64,000 bases of DNA from Watersipora subatra (lineage: Eukaryota > Bryozoa > Gymnolaemata > Cheilostomatida > Watersiporidae), in the NCBI RefSeq assembly GCF_963576615.1, contig NC_088714.1, positions 30,351,143 to 30,415,142 of the forward strand, given 5' to 3'. The notes under the pieces are model-generated. The model saw nothing but the letters and a program-made list of their open reading frames with translations, did no database searches and was not told the DNA's origin. Below are positions 1-11,309 of the stretch, one piece after another (position 1 is the stretch's first letter; every line of letters starts with the position of its first letter). Position numbers and translations under genes: made by a program.

Positions 1-19
1 AGCATAATGGCTGACTCAC

Positions 20-3000
20 CGCCCCACCGACGAACATGCCAGCACCTAAAAGAGCCGTTCCAACTATTGACGAGATGATCCCCTTATTGCAGAGAGTGTT
101 CGCATATGCCTGCATTGCTAGCTCTACGTATGGCTTGCTAGGAGGAATCCATGATAACATTAGGATGCAAAACTGGCCTGCAAGATAAAGTAAAGAAAAT
201 GTTTACTAGCATGAGTGAGCAACTAAAAATGTTAGAAATTTAGCAAACCATAAAGTTATTTAATGTAACTTGTAGTATACATTCCAATAAACCGAGTACG
301 AGGGAGTTTGTATTAGTGGGTAGAAACATTTGAAATGGTTGAATCACTGTTTACAAGTTTTAGCATGTTTAAGTATTCATATATACAATTCACGTCACGT
401 TTGATGTTCGTAATTGGTTAATTAAACTTGATTATTTTTAACCCGGCTAGTAAGTCTAGACAATTATGTTATCAGTATAAACATTTTGGTTCTAAGACAA
501 CTGTTCACGCTAAAATTACCCCCAAGAACTATTTTAACACAACGAGATTTTCAAAGACTGCAGTGCTTGTTATTCTGGAACTCAGATGTCGATAATGTTT
601 TTTTATGTGATGTAGAATGTTCTGCTAGCGTTTGCATGATGGTAACGCTGGTTAGCATTTGTTTCTTGTTATTGCTCTTTGAACCCGAAAATAAAAATTA
701 TTTTTTGAATTTCTTATTTAAGAGGTAGTGGTCCTACTGGTGCAGTTGATCTACGGGTGCAGTTGTCATACGGGAACAATTGTCTGCGGGGGTATTTGCA
801 TCCGAGAGATTTCTCCGGGGTGCAAATGCCCATGGGACAATTTGTTTAGATACCTGAATGGCTATGCTAGTAAAACGCTAGCTTCGAATTAAATATTGAC
901 AAATAATAAAAGTCTGTATATGTATGTGGTACATGTGGCTACCATTTATATTTTGGCACATTTGCTGAAAACAACATTGTTTTGTTCACTCAGTGACAGT
1001 CAATATGATCACTTTTTACAGGTTCCCCTTATGCTATGATCAAATATAAATAGCAAAGGTGGGAAAAGTTCACTCATCGCAGCTATACTAGGAACTTGAA
1101 GTTTACGATTTGAATAAGAATTAACAAGGTACAAAACTATTATCCCGGCCTATCCCTAAGCCTCTTCTTCTCATACAAACAGTCCATTGTTTCTGGTGCT
1201 AGCGAGTAGTTTAATCTAATATTTAAATAGTGGTAGGAGAAATTACTCCTAGAGTGTGAATGAGAGAGACATGCGAATAAAAGCAGGCGTATCCTAGCGA
1301 TGAATCACCTGTATTCATTCAGCTTTGCGCTTATTCAATTGCGTAGTGTGCCTTTAAATCTAAGCGGATTAAATATATTTCTCATGAGAACTGGCCAAAG
1401 CCGCTCCATCACAAAATGCATTAATTAGAAAACCTAATTAAATAAACGCATGAATGACTAAAGATACAACATTAAAATATTCATGTCAGGGAAGATTCTT
1501 AGTTGTTCAGAGTATTTCAAACATTGAAGAGAATGTTACACTGGTGAAGGCTATAAGCATAGAACACTTTCTTTCTTCGAAGCTAAATTGATGTAGCAAG
1601 AACTTTCTTAATACTTTCAAGTCTAATTCTTGTACATACAGCCGCTCCCCAGATCCTAGCGAGTATTAACAACTTTACATCAACTGTGATGGTACTAATA
1701 ATAGTACAAGTCCTGTTGAACTGAGTGTCATATTGAAGCTTCAAGCTTGTAGAACTCAAAGAAAAACACAAAAGTCAAATAAAGTAAATTGTTTTTTACA
1801 CTATTTCAAAGATGTTCTAGAGATAATTGAAGAAACGTGTAAGGATTGCAGTACAATGAGTCGGATAGAGTGTGTATTTTGTTATGGATAGAGAACAAAT
1901 AGTTTTATTGTAAAGCTCTTGTTGCTGAAGATAAGCTTTCTAGCTGTGTTTATTTTTGATACTCCATTACCAAGAATTTAAATAAGTATGTCATTAGAAA
2001 CTGATGTTCTGTTAGCAGCCATTTTTCATTTTTCGGCTGGTTAGAAGTGCCCTCGGTATGTTAGCGATATCTCAAGAACTAATAGTCCAATTGTCTTCAA
2101 ACTTTGGAATTGTACTGAAAATGTATCACACGCAAAGCACCAAAAATTCGTAATTTTATGTAAACAGGAAGTGCAAAGAAAAAACAAAGCGAAACTGCGA
2201 AGCCGAGTTTACTTGGGCGCAGGAGGAAAACAATTCCCCAAATTATAACAGACCGAGGCTTCAATATACTAAATGTTTTTACCACAATTATGAGGTGCAA
2301 AAGATTTATAGTATATATAAGATTACGGGGTGCAATAGATCTATGTTATATATAATTTTATTGGCCTTTTCATAGCTATAAGTTGTGAAATACATCTATT
2401 TAAACTTTGATAAAAATAAGGTTACTTACAAAATTTCATTAAAGTCACTCTGTAATTGTTATTGTTAAAGTTATTTACTGAAGTTATAGCTTATATAACG
2501 CAGCGCAACAAATAACGCTACTTTTTTATAGATTATTTAAATATTTATATTGTCTTATTACAATTGAGGAAGAAACTAATTGGTTGACATTGTTCTATAT
2601 CCTAAAGCCACTGCCACCATCTTCATCATTTAAATGTAATCTTTTTTATCGTTCATCGTGTTGACACGATGAATGATAAGATGAATGATAAGAGATATTA
2701 AACTAGAGGATCGTGTTGACACATAATTTAGCCACCGAGTAGTATTCATGCTTTTATCTTCATGGGTGTATTCTTTGATAAGCAGACATGCATAGATTCA
2801 GAGCAGAGCATGAGAAGGCACTTCTGCTACTATGTGAGCTATTTAGGGCATAAATCAGCGATAAGAGCAAAAATATACCTTTGTGAGCATTCACTATGTA
2901 CAGACATAGCTAACTGGAACATCAAGAAGTAAACTTTGTTGTTGAACCATGGCTTGTGAAATACATAGTAGAAAAGTTACATTTAATGGCTAAAGCAAAG

Positions 3001-5480
3001 GTCGGATGACAAGTACTAACGAGTGAGTTGAACAGCTAAAGAGGGTGCTATGATCTCTTCACACTCAATTCATTGAAAGCTGATCTTACGATATAAGGAC
3101 AAAGTCGCCAGCCATGATAATCGATAAGTGCAAGATATGCACATTACATATACAACCAAATCATGAATACTTACTGGACAAAAGGGCTCCAAGAAATGTC
3201 TTGAGCATCACAAATTCTTTGAACAAAAACTGGTTTCTTATTACTTCTGGTTTGTAGACTGTGAAAGAAGAAAGTAGATGGTACCAATGATATACAGCCC
3301 CAAAGGATAGCCGACGGCGCTCATATGGGCGGGGTTTAATTATGAAGCTCTGTTGGGATTAACCCGGACACGGCACCCGAACAAACAAATATGCTGAATA
3401 AAGCACCTTGTAAATTTACGAATATTATGAACTATAGTGGTTATTTTACTTATCTGTTGAATTCATTTTGTTGTCAAATAAATATAGTATCCCAATATTG
3501 TCACCGTTATGATCAGTCAGTTGCCATTCACAAGCATTCGTGATATTAATAGTCACAATCGTAAAATAGCTCAAATTTGGTTTTGCATTTAGATTTTGAG
3601 TATGAAAACTACACTGCACAGCTTTGCCTGCTGTCCCATCTTATTGGCAAGGTAAAACAATGTGAAACCGATGAAAGACTTTGTCATTTTATATTAGGGG
3701 TGGCAAAATATTAATCAAAAACTAGAAAAAAAATGCCGTTCTTCGGGTAATTATATTCAACTTTAGGCATATACTAAGACCTTTACTAATTTTAAATTTA
3801 CTAAAAATAGGTAATTTGAAATGTTTTATTTTGATTAGATACATTATTTTGGTTAGGTATTACCCCTACATTGCAGAAATTCAATGTTTGCTATTGTGAC
3901 CCGCGGGGTCTACTGGCTGAATAATCTAATGAAACGATAACAGCGATTCGTGTTTTCTAAAACCTAACAAGGCAACGCGACCGCCCCGCGAGAGTTGTGT
4001 TTGCTTTGAAACCCAGGCTAGCACAATCCTAATAGAGCTCCATAATTAAACCACGCCCATATGATAGCCGTCGGCTATCCTTTTGGGCTGTATATCATTG
4101 ATGGTACTGAGATGTATAGAATGAACATATACTGTGATTGTGACGCTACGTGTAAGCTTACACTCAATAAGTCTGTTAACGGGAGTGCGAAGACATGTAC
4201 ATAGGAATGTAAAACATATCTCTCATAAGATCAGCGTGTTGTTTGACGTATGCAGTTTGGAATGAGTTTATCTTTCATTCATTTTAAATTTTTGAAATAA
4301 TTTTAGTAAAATTGCACATTAGCAGTTATTTATCTGTAGCTTGTCGATAAAATTTGCAGACTGACTTTTATCTCGACAAGAATATACTATCTTTTTGACA
4401 TAATCAATTTCTGAGGTTGATCTGCACAAGTAGAGGTTGCAATAAAGGGATGTACATAGTAATTACATCTATATATTATGTATATCTAGAACTAGCAGCA
4501 TATTAATGTAAGATGCCTTTCAGGCCAATAATTAAAGTAGTAGTATTAATTAATTAGTAATTACTACTAATTAATTAGTAGATTTTATTGGAACATATCG
4601 ATATTTTGCTATCATTTGCGATCATTTTGATGCTTGAGATGATTTGACTGCCAGGATGTTTCAAAATTAAAATCAACAAAACTTGATCGCGGTTAAAAAG
4701 CTCAGATCAAGCGAAAGTGTAAATATGACGTGTATGGTTATGCTGTTAACTGTTAACGTGTGTATAGGTAATATTGCAACTTGAACACAATAGTCAATGT
4801 CAACTATCACAAGAATAACAACTAGTGATGTCATTTCGCACTTATTTTTCTTCTGAAGGTTTTAACTGATTTTAACCGATTTTAATCTCAAAACATCCTG
4901 ACAGTCGGATCACTTCAGACACCACAACAATGGTAAACGATTGAAAAATGTCGATACTTTCTGATAAAATCTACTAATATTTGATGTAAGACATCGCTAG
5001 TATATCGCTGCTGCCTACCTGTCGACTTCTGCAGAAACCATCCAAAGTAAAGTCCAATAAAGAGGCTGAGAATCAACTTCGTCGCTGTCAGGCAGCAAGA
5101 CGTTGTGCCTAGCTTATCGGTGCTCGCGCTCACCTTGTCCACATGTCCATTAGCCTCAGCTTCTTTCTCAGACACGGGGTGTACCTGACTTGGTTTTCGA
5201 ACTAAGGTCGTCACAGGTTGCTTTTCATTTGGTAGACTAGCTCTCAGTTCAAGGCTTGTTTGACTGTCATCAGGGCCGGATGATGTCACTAAAGGACTTG
5301 TAGAAGTTTGCCGTTCCATCGGTGGAAGTTTAGGAGAGAGCTGTAGAACAATAGGACATATTGATACGGCTCTGACAGCTCAATGCCTCGATAAGATATT
5401 GCAAAACCAATACAAATAACCAAGAGTTGCAAATAGCACGTAGCAGATGAACTTCCAATAAGTCCGCACATTACCTACTT

Positions 5481-5534
<54 letters not shown>

Positions 5535-7457
5535 GGCATTCTAAGTACGATTAGCGTCTTGGAATGCGAGCAAAGAATCCACAGTCTGCTATAGTACAAT
5601 TTAATACTTGAGCCAAAACTTGATTGAAAGGTATTTTATATTTTTTATTTAGACAGGATTATTATTTACTCTACTTACAAACATGTAGCGATGTGGTTCA
5701 ATACATTTATCTGGCAAATTGCCAAAGAATTCGGCTTCGCAATGGCTACAACATTTTTATTGTTTTTCATATCACGGGTGGTCCTTAGAAGAAGACTTTG
5801 CTAATCATGCCTGTTACAGTTAGTTGTATTCTTCATGCTTTTATTAATCAAGACTACGTCATCAACTCATGTTTTCGACTCTGTAAACATGCTATTTTCA
5901 GTTTCAAAGGTTTTAAAATATCTACTTAGTTAATATCCAATGCTAAAAATGAGCAATCAAAATCAATTTGAAAATTTGTGGTTGTAAATTTATTAGTAGT
6001 CGTACGACCTTTGCTTTAGCTTTTAAAAGTACCATCTTTTCTAATGCATATATTACCAGCTATGCTTTGGCAACAGAATTTATTTACCTCTTGGTTTTCC
6101 TGTTAGCTATATGTACATAGTGAATGGCGACAAAGGTATATTTTTGGTCTTATCGCTGGTTTATGCCCCAAATAGCTCACATAGCAGCAAGAGTGCCTCT
6201 TCACATGCTAATAGACCCATAAAAATAAAGGCATAAATACTCCTCTGTGGCTAAATTATGTGTCAACGCATAATTTAAGATTGAAGAATGATAAGAAAGA
6301 TTAGGTTTAAACGAGAAAAATGATGATTATGGCTGTATGGTATAGGAGAATGTCGGCCAATTAGTTTATTTTCTGGTTGTAATAAGAAAATATTGTTTAT
6401 ATTTAAATGTTCTATGATGAACGTTTCATCGTGTTGCGTGTTCATTGTTTGCTGCGAATAAAAATTGAATTTATTTACATGTAGGTTAGGTAGTGGTAGG
6501 CTGCTGTCAAATATTGCAACATTTGATTACCTGCCTCTAGATGAACAGACAGGCTGCCAAAAACGTTTGTAAAGCTTAGTTAGTTCATTGATTAGCCTCA
6601 GGAAGTCAAAAACAAGTGAAGATTCTATGCATATACTAGAACATGAGAAAAGCAAATAGAGAAACACATACTTTTGAAAGATCAAAGGTGCTAATAGCTT
6701 TAGAGTTCAAAGGTGGAGAAACGAGGATATCTGGAATAGCTGGGCTATGTTGCGTCATTTTTGAGATTTTACGTTTAGTTCTGGAATGGCTACGAGAGAG
6801 GCTAGCGCGACGACTGTGTTGAACGACAGAGTTTGCTGTACCCATAGAAAGTGCAGACACCGATGGTTTGGGGCTTGATATTAAAGACGTGGAATTGCTA
6901 TTTGTATCTTTCCTTGATTCTGTAAAGATGGACTCGCGAGCAGTGAAATACTGGCTTGACAAATCGGAGCTTTTTTTTCTAACCGACTTTGACAAGTTTG
7001 AATCTGACAAAATAGATTTCTGTGAAATAGGTTCTAACACTAGTCCAGGTAGATGTTTTACAGTATAGCTGCCAACCGATCCATTCTTATCTGTTATTAG
7101 AGCATTGCTGGTTGCAGAAGTATTTAGACTTTCAGGTAGCTCTTGGCTAAACAATTTTGTAACTTTATGAAGAGAAAGGTTGTCAGAACTGTTGAGGCGA
7201 GAGAGAAGTCTGAGAGGCGAGGGAGGCAGAGGGTTAGAGTGATGAAATGACTTTCTTACCTTACTGACCGTTACAGATGTAGGAAGTGACGGACGATGGT
7301 TTAAGGGTGGCAGATGACCTACACGTAGCCCTGAATCCTCATGTGCGACTATTCTGTTTGTACGAGGTGCAGGTGCCTCGTCACTGTCTTCATATCCCTC
7401 CTCACTACTGTTTTCAACCTTTTCTGCATTGGGATCCTTTTCAGATTGCCATTCCAT
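20..7457 (-). CDS. YeeE/YedE-family (sulphur-transport domain) membrane protein, 5' part, partial
   Basis: Four exons on the minus strand: 7457-6672, 5340-5019, 3258-3175 and 177-20. All have GT-AG borders and their phases match (0, 1, 1, then 0 at the edge). The product starts with about 340 residues of Ser/Thr/Pro-rich, charged, probably disordered sequence. A hydrophobic helix (about residues 345-366, with LFIGLYFGWFLQKS) then leads into VYKPEVIRNQFLFKEFVMLK and, in the last visible exon, IISSIVGTALLGAGMFVGGA. In known YeeE/YedE (TsuA-like) proteins the helix-plus-'FGFALEKxRVxxP', 'QMxFxxFxMLKxFL' and 'GxxLxGxGMxxxGxCPG' segments come in this order, so the family call rests on three separate exons. 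Bacterial members take up thiosulfate or other sulphur compounds; the animal substrate is unknown. The start is the ATG at 7455-7457 (context ACAATGG). The Cys-bearing part of the second motif and the remaining membrane helices lie beyond position 1. Confidence 0.82.
2560..2930 (+). repeat. Interspersed repeat, copy 1 of an inverted pair
   Basis: This intronic stretch matches 6100-6440 in reverse complement. Shared blocks include the TGTGAGCTATTTAGGGCATA and GTGTTGACACATAATTTAG regions and the GTAATAAGA/TCTTATTAC block. The two copies lie in different introns of the same gene in opposite orientation. No coding content is seen; the repeat class is unknown. Confidence 0.6.
3285..4100. mobile_element. 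816-bp non-autonomous DNA transposon with TIRs and 7-bp target duplication
   Basis: The ends are inverted repeats starting CAATGATATACAGCC that continue, with mismatches, for about 75 bp at each side. Both ends are flanked by the same 7-mer ATGGTAC (3278-3284 and 4101-4107). No transposase ORF is visible inside. It sits in the third intron region of the YeeE/YedE-like gene; its left end is only 26 nt from the 3' splice site of the exon ending at 3258. Confidence 0.8.
4625..4915. mobile_element. Fold-back MITE-like element
   Basis: The left end (TGACTGCCAGGATGTTTC then AAATTAAAATC) recurs in reverse complement near 4860-4910 (GACTGTCAGGATGTTTTGAG then ATTAAAATC). The same 'ctgccaggayattt' core also occurs at 32650, 33490 and 63550, so it belongs to a dispersed family. 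It lies in an intron of the YeeE/YedE-like gene, about 100 bp from the donor of the 5340-5019 exon. Confidence 0.45.
5486..5532. repeat. (GA)n microsatellite
   Basis: An uninterrupted run of GA dinucleotides, about 23 copies, in the first intron of the YeeE/YedE-like gene. Confidence 0.95.
6100..6440 (-). repeat. Interspersed repeat, copy 2 of an inverted pair
   Basis: Reverse-complement relative of 2560-2930, with small indels. It lies in the first intron of the YeeE/YedE-like gene, just downstream of the first exon's donor. The ends are not sharply defined and no target duplication was found. Confidence 0.6.
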
Positions 7458-7505
7458 TGTTCAAATTCTGTTTGTAACAACTTTTGTTATTTATCTTCTT
7501 CTGTT

Positions 7506-7551
7506 ATTGGCTGTTATTGGCTAGACTACGGCTGTGATTGTTTTCATTGGC
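7506..7551 (-). promoter_or_regulatory. Three CCAAT boxes upstream of the YeeE/YedE-like gene
   Basis: Read on the minus strand, GCCAAT occurs three times (7511-7506, 7521-7516, 7551-7546), all within 50-95 bases of the ATG at 7457. The first two are exactly 10 bp apart. Clustered CCAAT boxes are the usual NF-Y arrangement in TATA-less animal promoters. No clear TATA box is visible. The assignment is by motif only. Confidence 0.45.
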
Positions 7552-8269
7552 TGTTGCAATCTTAACACGTACGATAAGCTCCTTTTCTTCGGTGATCATT
7601 GAAGTGTAGCTGCCTTTCTTCTTGTGCGTAACGCTGCTTCTAAACCAATCTTAACTCCGCTGCCTGAAGTCATAAAAAGTCAGCAAGCTACTAATTAGTA
7701 TTATACCAATACTACCCACACTCTTAAACAGTTGAACATGTAATAGACCGTCTGCTGCCGATAAGCAACAGTACATAAAGAGATCCCTTCGCTCGATATT
7801 ACCAATCAAATCCATTAAAAGGCATCACACAGCGGTAATATTTCAATGTATGCCAAGACAAATATAGAGGAATTATTTATGTATTATGTTGTCACTTTCA
7901 GCGTACGAACATTTATGTCCTTATTTACTCACGTGTAGTAGCGCACTTAGCAAACAGAGATATGGACTTAGAATATGCTCAGCTACGATCACAACAGAAT
8001 AAACTCAATTCAATTGAAAGCTTTCATTTACAATCAGCTCTACAGAATACCGCATTTTAAGACAAACTAGAGGATAAAGAGCCAACCGTAACATGATTTG
8101 ACTTACACTATTTACCATTATTTCTTTTTAAAATTTATATATTTGGCTTATTTGACTGAAAATGTTCAGAAATTCAAATAATTTGAAACCATATGTGATT
8201 AATCGCTGAGAGTATGTAGCACAAGCTATAACTTTAATTAGGTATTGATTTAAATCTACTTTCTTAACC
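7552..8269. other. Upstream DNA without recognised gene
   Basis: Beyond the CCAAT cluster I see no convincing exon, RNA gene or transposon end. Any 5' untranslated sequence and the start site of the YeeE/YedE-like gene should lie in the first part. Confidence 0.4.
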
Positions 8270-8520
8270 TATTCGATATTTGTCTCAACACTATTATTTG
8301 CTATTATCCTATATTATATTACAATACAATGCAATGTAATATAATAGGATACATTATAATATATTACATCTTTAATGCCATATTATGTTATAATCTATTA
8401 TGTTATGAAGTCTTACTCTATATTATGCTGTATCATATCATATTATAATATAATTCAGTGTATTTTACATCTAACGTACATTACATTACATTAAATTTTT
8501 GTTATAATCTTTGCGTAAAT
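8270..8520. repeat. AT-rich palindromic low-complexity DNA
   Basis: Short permutations of TATTATATTACA-like words in both orientations, including an imperfect inverted repeat at about 8305-8350 (TCCTATATTATATTACA against TGTAATATAATAGGA). No coding content. Confidence 0.6.
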
Positions 8521-8727
8521 TATTATACATTATTAAGCATAAAAATGCATTGATGTACCAGTCACTTAAGTGATATATAGACTATACATTTTTGTTCAAA
8601 ATGGAACTAGAAAAGTGTAAATTAAAAAATAAATAAGCTTGTAATTTTAAAAAAGTATGGCTCAAACCACAACTTTATCTTATTCAACAAAAAACTTTAA
8701 ATACAACGCATGTTTTTATTAAAAACA

Positions 8728-8997
8728 TTATTCATCTGTTAAATACAAAAAGTACAGACTAGAAAGTGAACGTGCAAAGTTCTGTCTTATTGGTTCACAG
8801 GTATCCGTAGCTAGAAGTACTGTAGAGAAGAAGTCTAATAGACCTCTAATATATAGAGAATAGGTGATATTGTGGGCTGTAATTGATTCAGATATCAGGC
8901 CGTAACCTGGAAATGGCGTCACTTTCATCCGGCATGTTTTGAAATATATACTGGTGTCACACTTCTGAGTCATTTTGTTTATCAGCTTCCAGTACAT
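8728..8997 (-). CDS. Possible terminal exon of an unrecognised gene
   Basis: An open frame on the minus strand ends at a TAA, and an AATAAA signal follows a few bases later (minus-strand sequence near 8725-8710). A plausible acceptor (ACTCAG) falls inside the frame, followed by KCDTSIYFKTC. The downstream residues are moderately hydrophobic and resemble no family I know. No matching upstream exons were found, so this may be chance; the poly(A) signal is the main support. Confidence 0.2.
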   Translation of the reverse strand: MYWKLINKMTQKCDTSIYFKTCRMKVTPFPGYGLISESITAHNITYSLYIRGLLDFFSTVLLATDTCEPIRQNFARSLSSLYFLYLTDE

Positions 8998-9599
8998 GCA
9001 TATTACTAGAGTGACACTTTAGTGTTCAACTTGAGACAGTTAATGCTTTAAATACATTTTATTTAAAAAATTTACTATTGCATGGAAACTGCTTTAATAA
9101 CTCGCAGTTATGTCGCAAGAATCAAAATTGTTTTTTTGTTTTCTGGGTTTCACAAAACTTTTTAACAAAAACCTGCTGTTATCACTGTACGAATGTGTGT
9201 GATTTACAAGAATGTTCTAGAAACATTGGGTACAATTGCTTATATCTTTTATATAAACATGTTAATAAGGCAAACTTTTTCAAACTTACAGCAACCTCTC
9301 TAGTTATCTGCAGCAAATAGGGTTTATAGCCCTTAAAATGCCCCTTAAATTGCCCCTGAAGCTGTCCTCCATATTGAGGTGAACAAATAAGCTGACAGCA
9401 CTTGATATAACCATGCAGTCTTATAAGACTTGCCTATTGGCTTTCACAACAACTGACCAGCATGAATACATGTATATTATTAGTGTGTGTATATATATGT
9501 GTGTGTATTTGTATATGTACATGTATATATATAGGTATATTATTTTGAAGTTGTCACCTGATGAGAGCAGTTTTGTATCTGCTTGACAAAAATTTGACT

Positions 9600-9760
9600 A
9601 ACAGCTAATTTTATATTATTATATAATACATAATAATACAACTATATATACTATTATATATAACTATATAATAATATATAGTTATATATTATTATATAAT
9701 ATACAACTATATATATTATATAATATATATAATTATATATTAAAAGCTGTTAGACTTTTA
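9600..9760. repeat. AT-only inverted-repeat tract
   Basis: Almost pure A/T with repeated TATATAATATATAGTTATATATT words, able to fold on itself. No gene signal. Confidence 0.6.
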
Positions 9761-9969
9761 TATCATATGATAATTAATTATAACATTTACAAAAAACTAT
9801 ATTTAAATTATACATAAATGATATATATTTTATATTATAGTATTATTCCCTCTACACATAGCGCATTGAGTGATTTTTATACTATTTACTATGAAACTAG
9901 TGTTTCTAGCGATAATAAATATATATAATGATATAATATAATATAGATAATGCATAATAATAAATATAA

Positions 9970-10145
9970 ATGCCTATATATATTTATATATAAATGTATA
10001 TAAATATACATTTATATATATTGATACATATAAATGTATATAAATATACATTTATATATATTGATATATATAAATGTATATAAATATACATTTATATATA
10101 TTGATATATATAAATGTATATAAATATGCATGTATATAAATATAC
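9970..10145. repeat. 40-bp AT-rich tandem array
   Basis: About four copies of a 40-bp unit. Each unit joins TTGATACATATAAATGTATA to a nearly complementary half, so every unit is itself palindromic. The period is exactly 40 where aligned (10021, 10061, 10101). The last copy diverges. Confidence 0.85.
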
Positions 10146-10796
10146 ATAGAGACTAAAACTCTTCTGGAAAGTTTTACTTGGAATCCTTCTTCACTGCAAA
10201 TCTAGTTAAGCAAGATTTGACATTTTGGATAAGTTTTAGACTAAACAATTACTCAACATATTATTTTTATTAAAGTTATTTTGTAGCTTTGAGTTTTAAT
10301 TTATCGCATGTTTAGTCATAGAATTACTTTTGAGCATAAACGCTTGAAAACTATTTATACTCATTTATATCTGTATATGTAACGGTAATAATAATATATT
10401 GATATCTGATTGTTTTATGTAAAGAAGAGGAAACAACAGGTGGTGAATCAATTCTCAAAAAGGTCACTGCTATTTTGGAAAAGGCATTAGCCTTGAACTG
10501 CTTATCTGCCAAACCAACAAGCTAACCATGCAGATAATTTTTCCGGGTCACCCTGTATAGGGAATCCATATTTTGTTAGTTATGAATACACGATGCATGC
10601 ACATACGCATTCTAGTTTACATCTATTATATGTGTTAGGGTCACCTTATTACCCGCACTATTATTATTATTATTACTTTACCATGTATATTATTGTTATT
10701 TGATCATATCTTTACTATAATAAGAGCTGTGTTCATTGTCTGTTTAAAGCCACCCTTACAAATTGGGAAATAAATGCAACACACTGGCATCGATAT

Positions 10797-10905
10797 TTCA
10801 TTTAGCAGTCAGGCACACTATCATCTGTGCTACTCGACCACCTTGCTGCATGGTGAAATAATTATTCCTATAGCTAGTACACATGATGGCCTCTGACAGC
10901 GCACG
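10797..10905 (-). mobile_element. tRNA-derived SINE fragment
   Basis: In reverse complement this reads GCAAGGTGGTCGAGTAGCAC followed by AGATGATAGTGTGCCTGACTG, nearly the same as the SINE head at 36190. It also carries the upstream leader with AATAATTATTCC and TAGTACACATGATGG. The 3' part is missing. Confidence 0.7.
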
Positions 10906-11309
10906 GAACTGCCTGCGTAATAGTTATGATAATAATGATACTTATATGAATATATATACGGTACTTATACTCGTATATGTATAGCTTCACATAGATGCTA
11001 CGAGTATGAAAGGCAGCAGCTCTTACTCAGTTCTATACAACTAAAAAAGACTAGGGCATAATGCTGGTCTCTGTTGTTTCATTCTGAGATGTTTACTAAT
11101 TTGGTACAATTTTGAAATAGTTATTATGATGTATTTGTATAAATTCTCTCGATAGTTATAAGCAAAATGTAGCCCAAGCAATTAAAAATATTCTAAATAC
11201 TTGCGGAAGGCGAGAAGCACAGGTAACTGCGTGTAATCACCGGATATACCTTCTTCAAAGAATACCATTAATCTCTTATCGCCATCCAAGTCACGTATTG
11301 GATACATAC

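Noticed and set aside
7286-7565. Plus-strand frames over the transporter's first exon
   Set aside because: Antisense to a phase-matched real exon and its CCAAT promoter.
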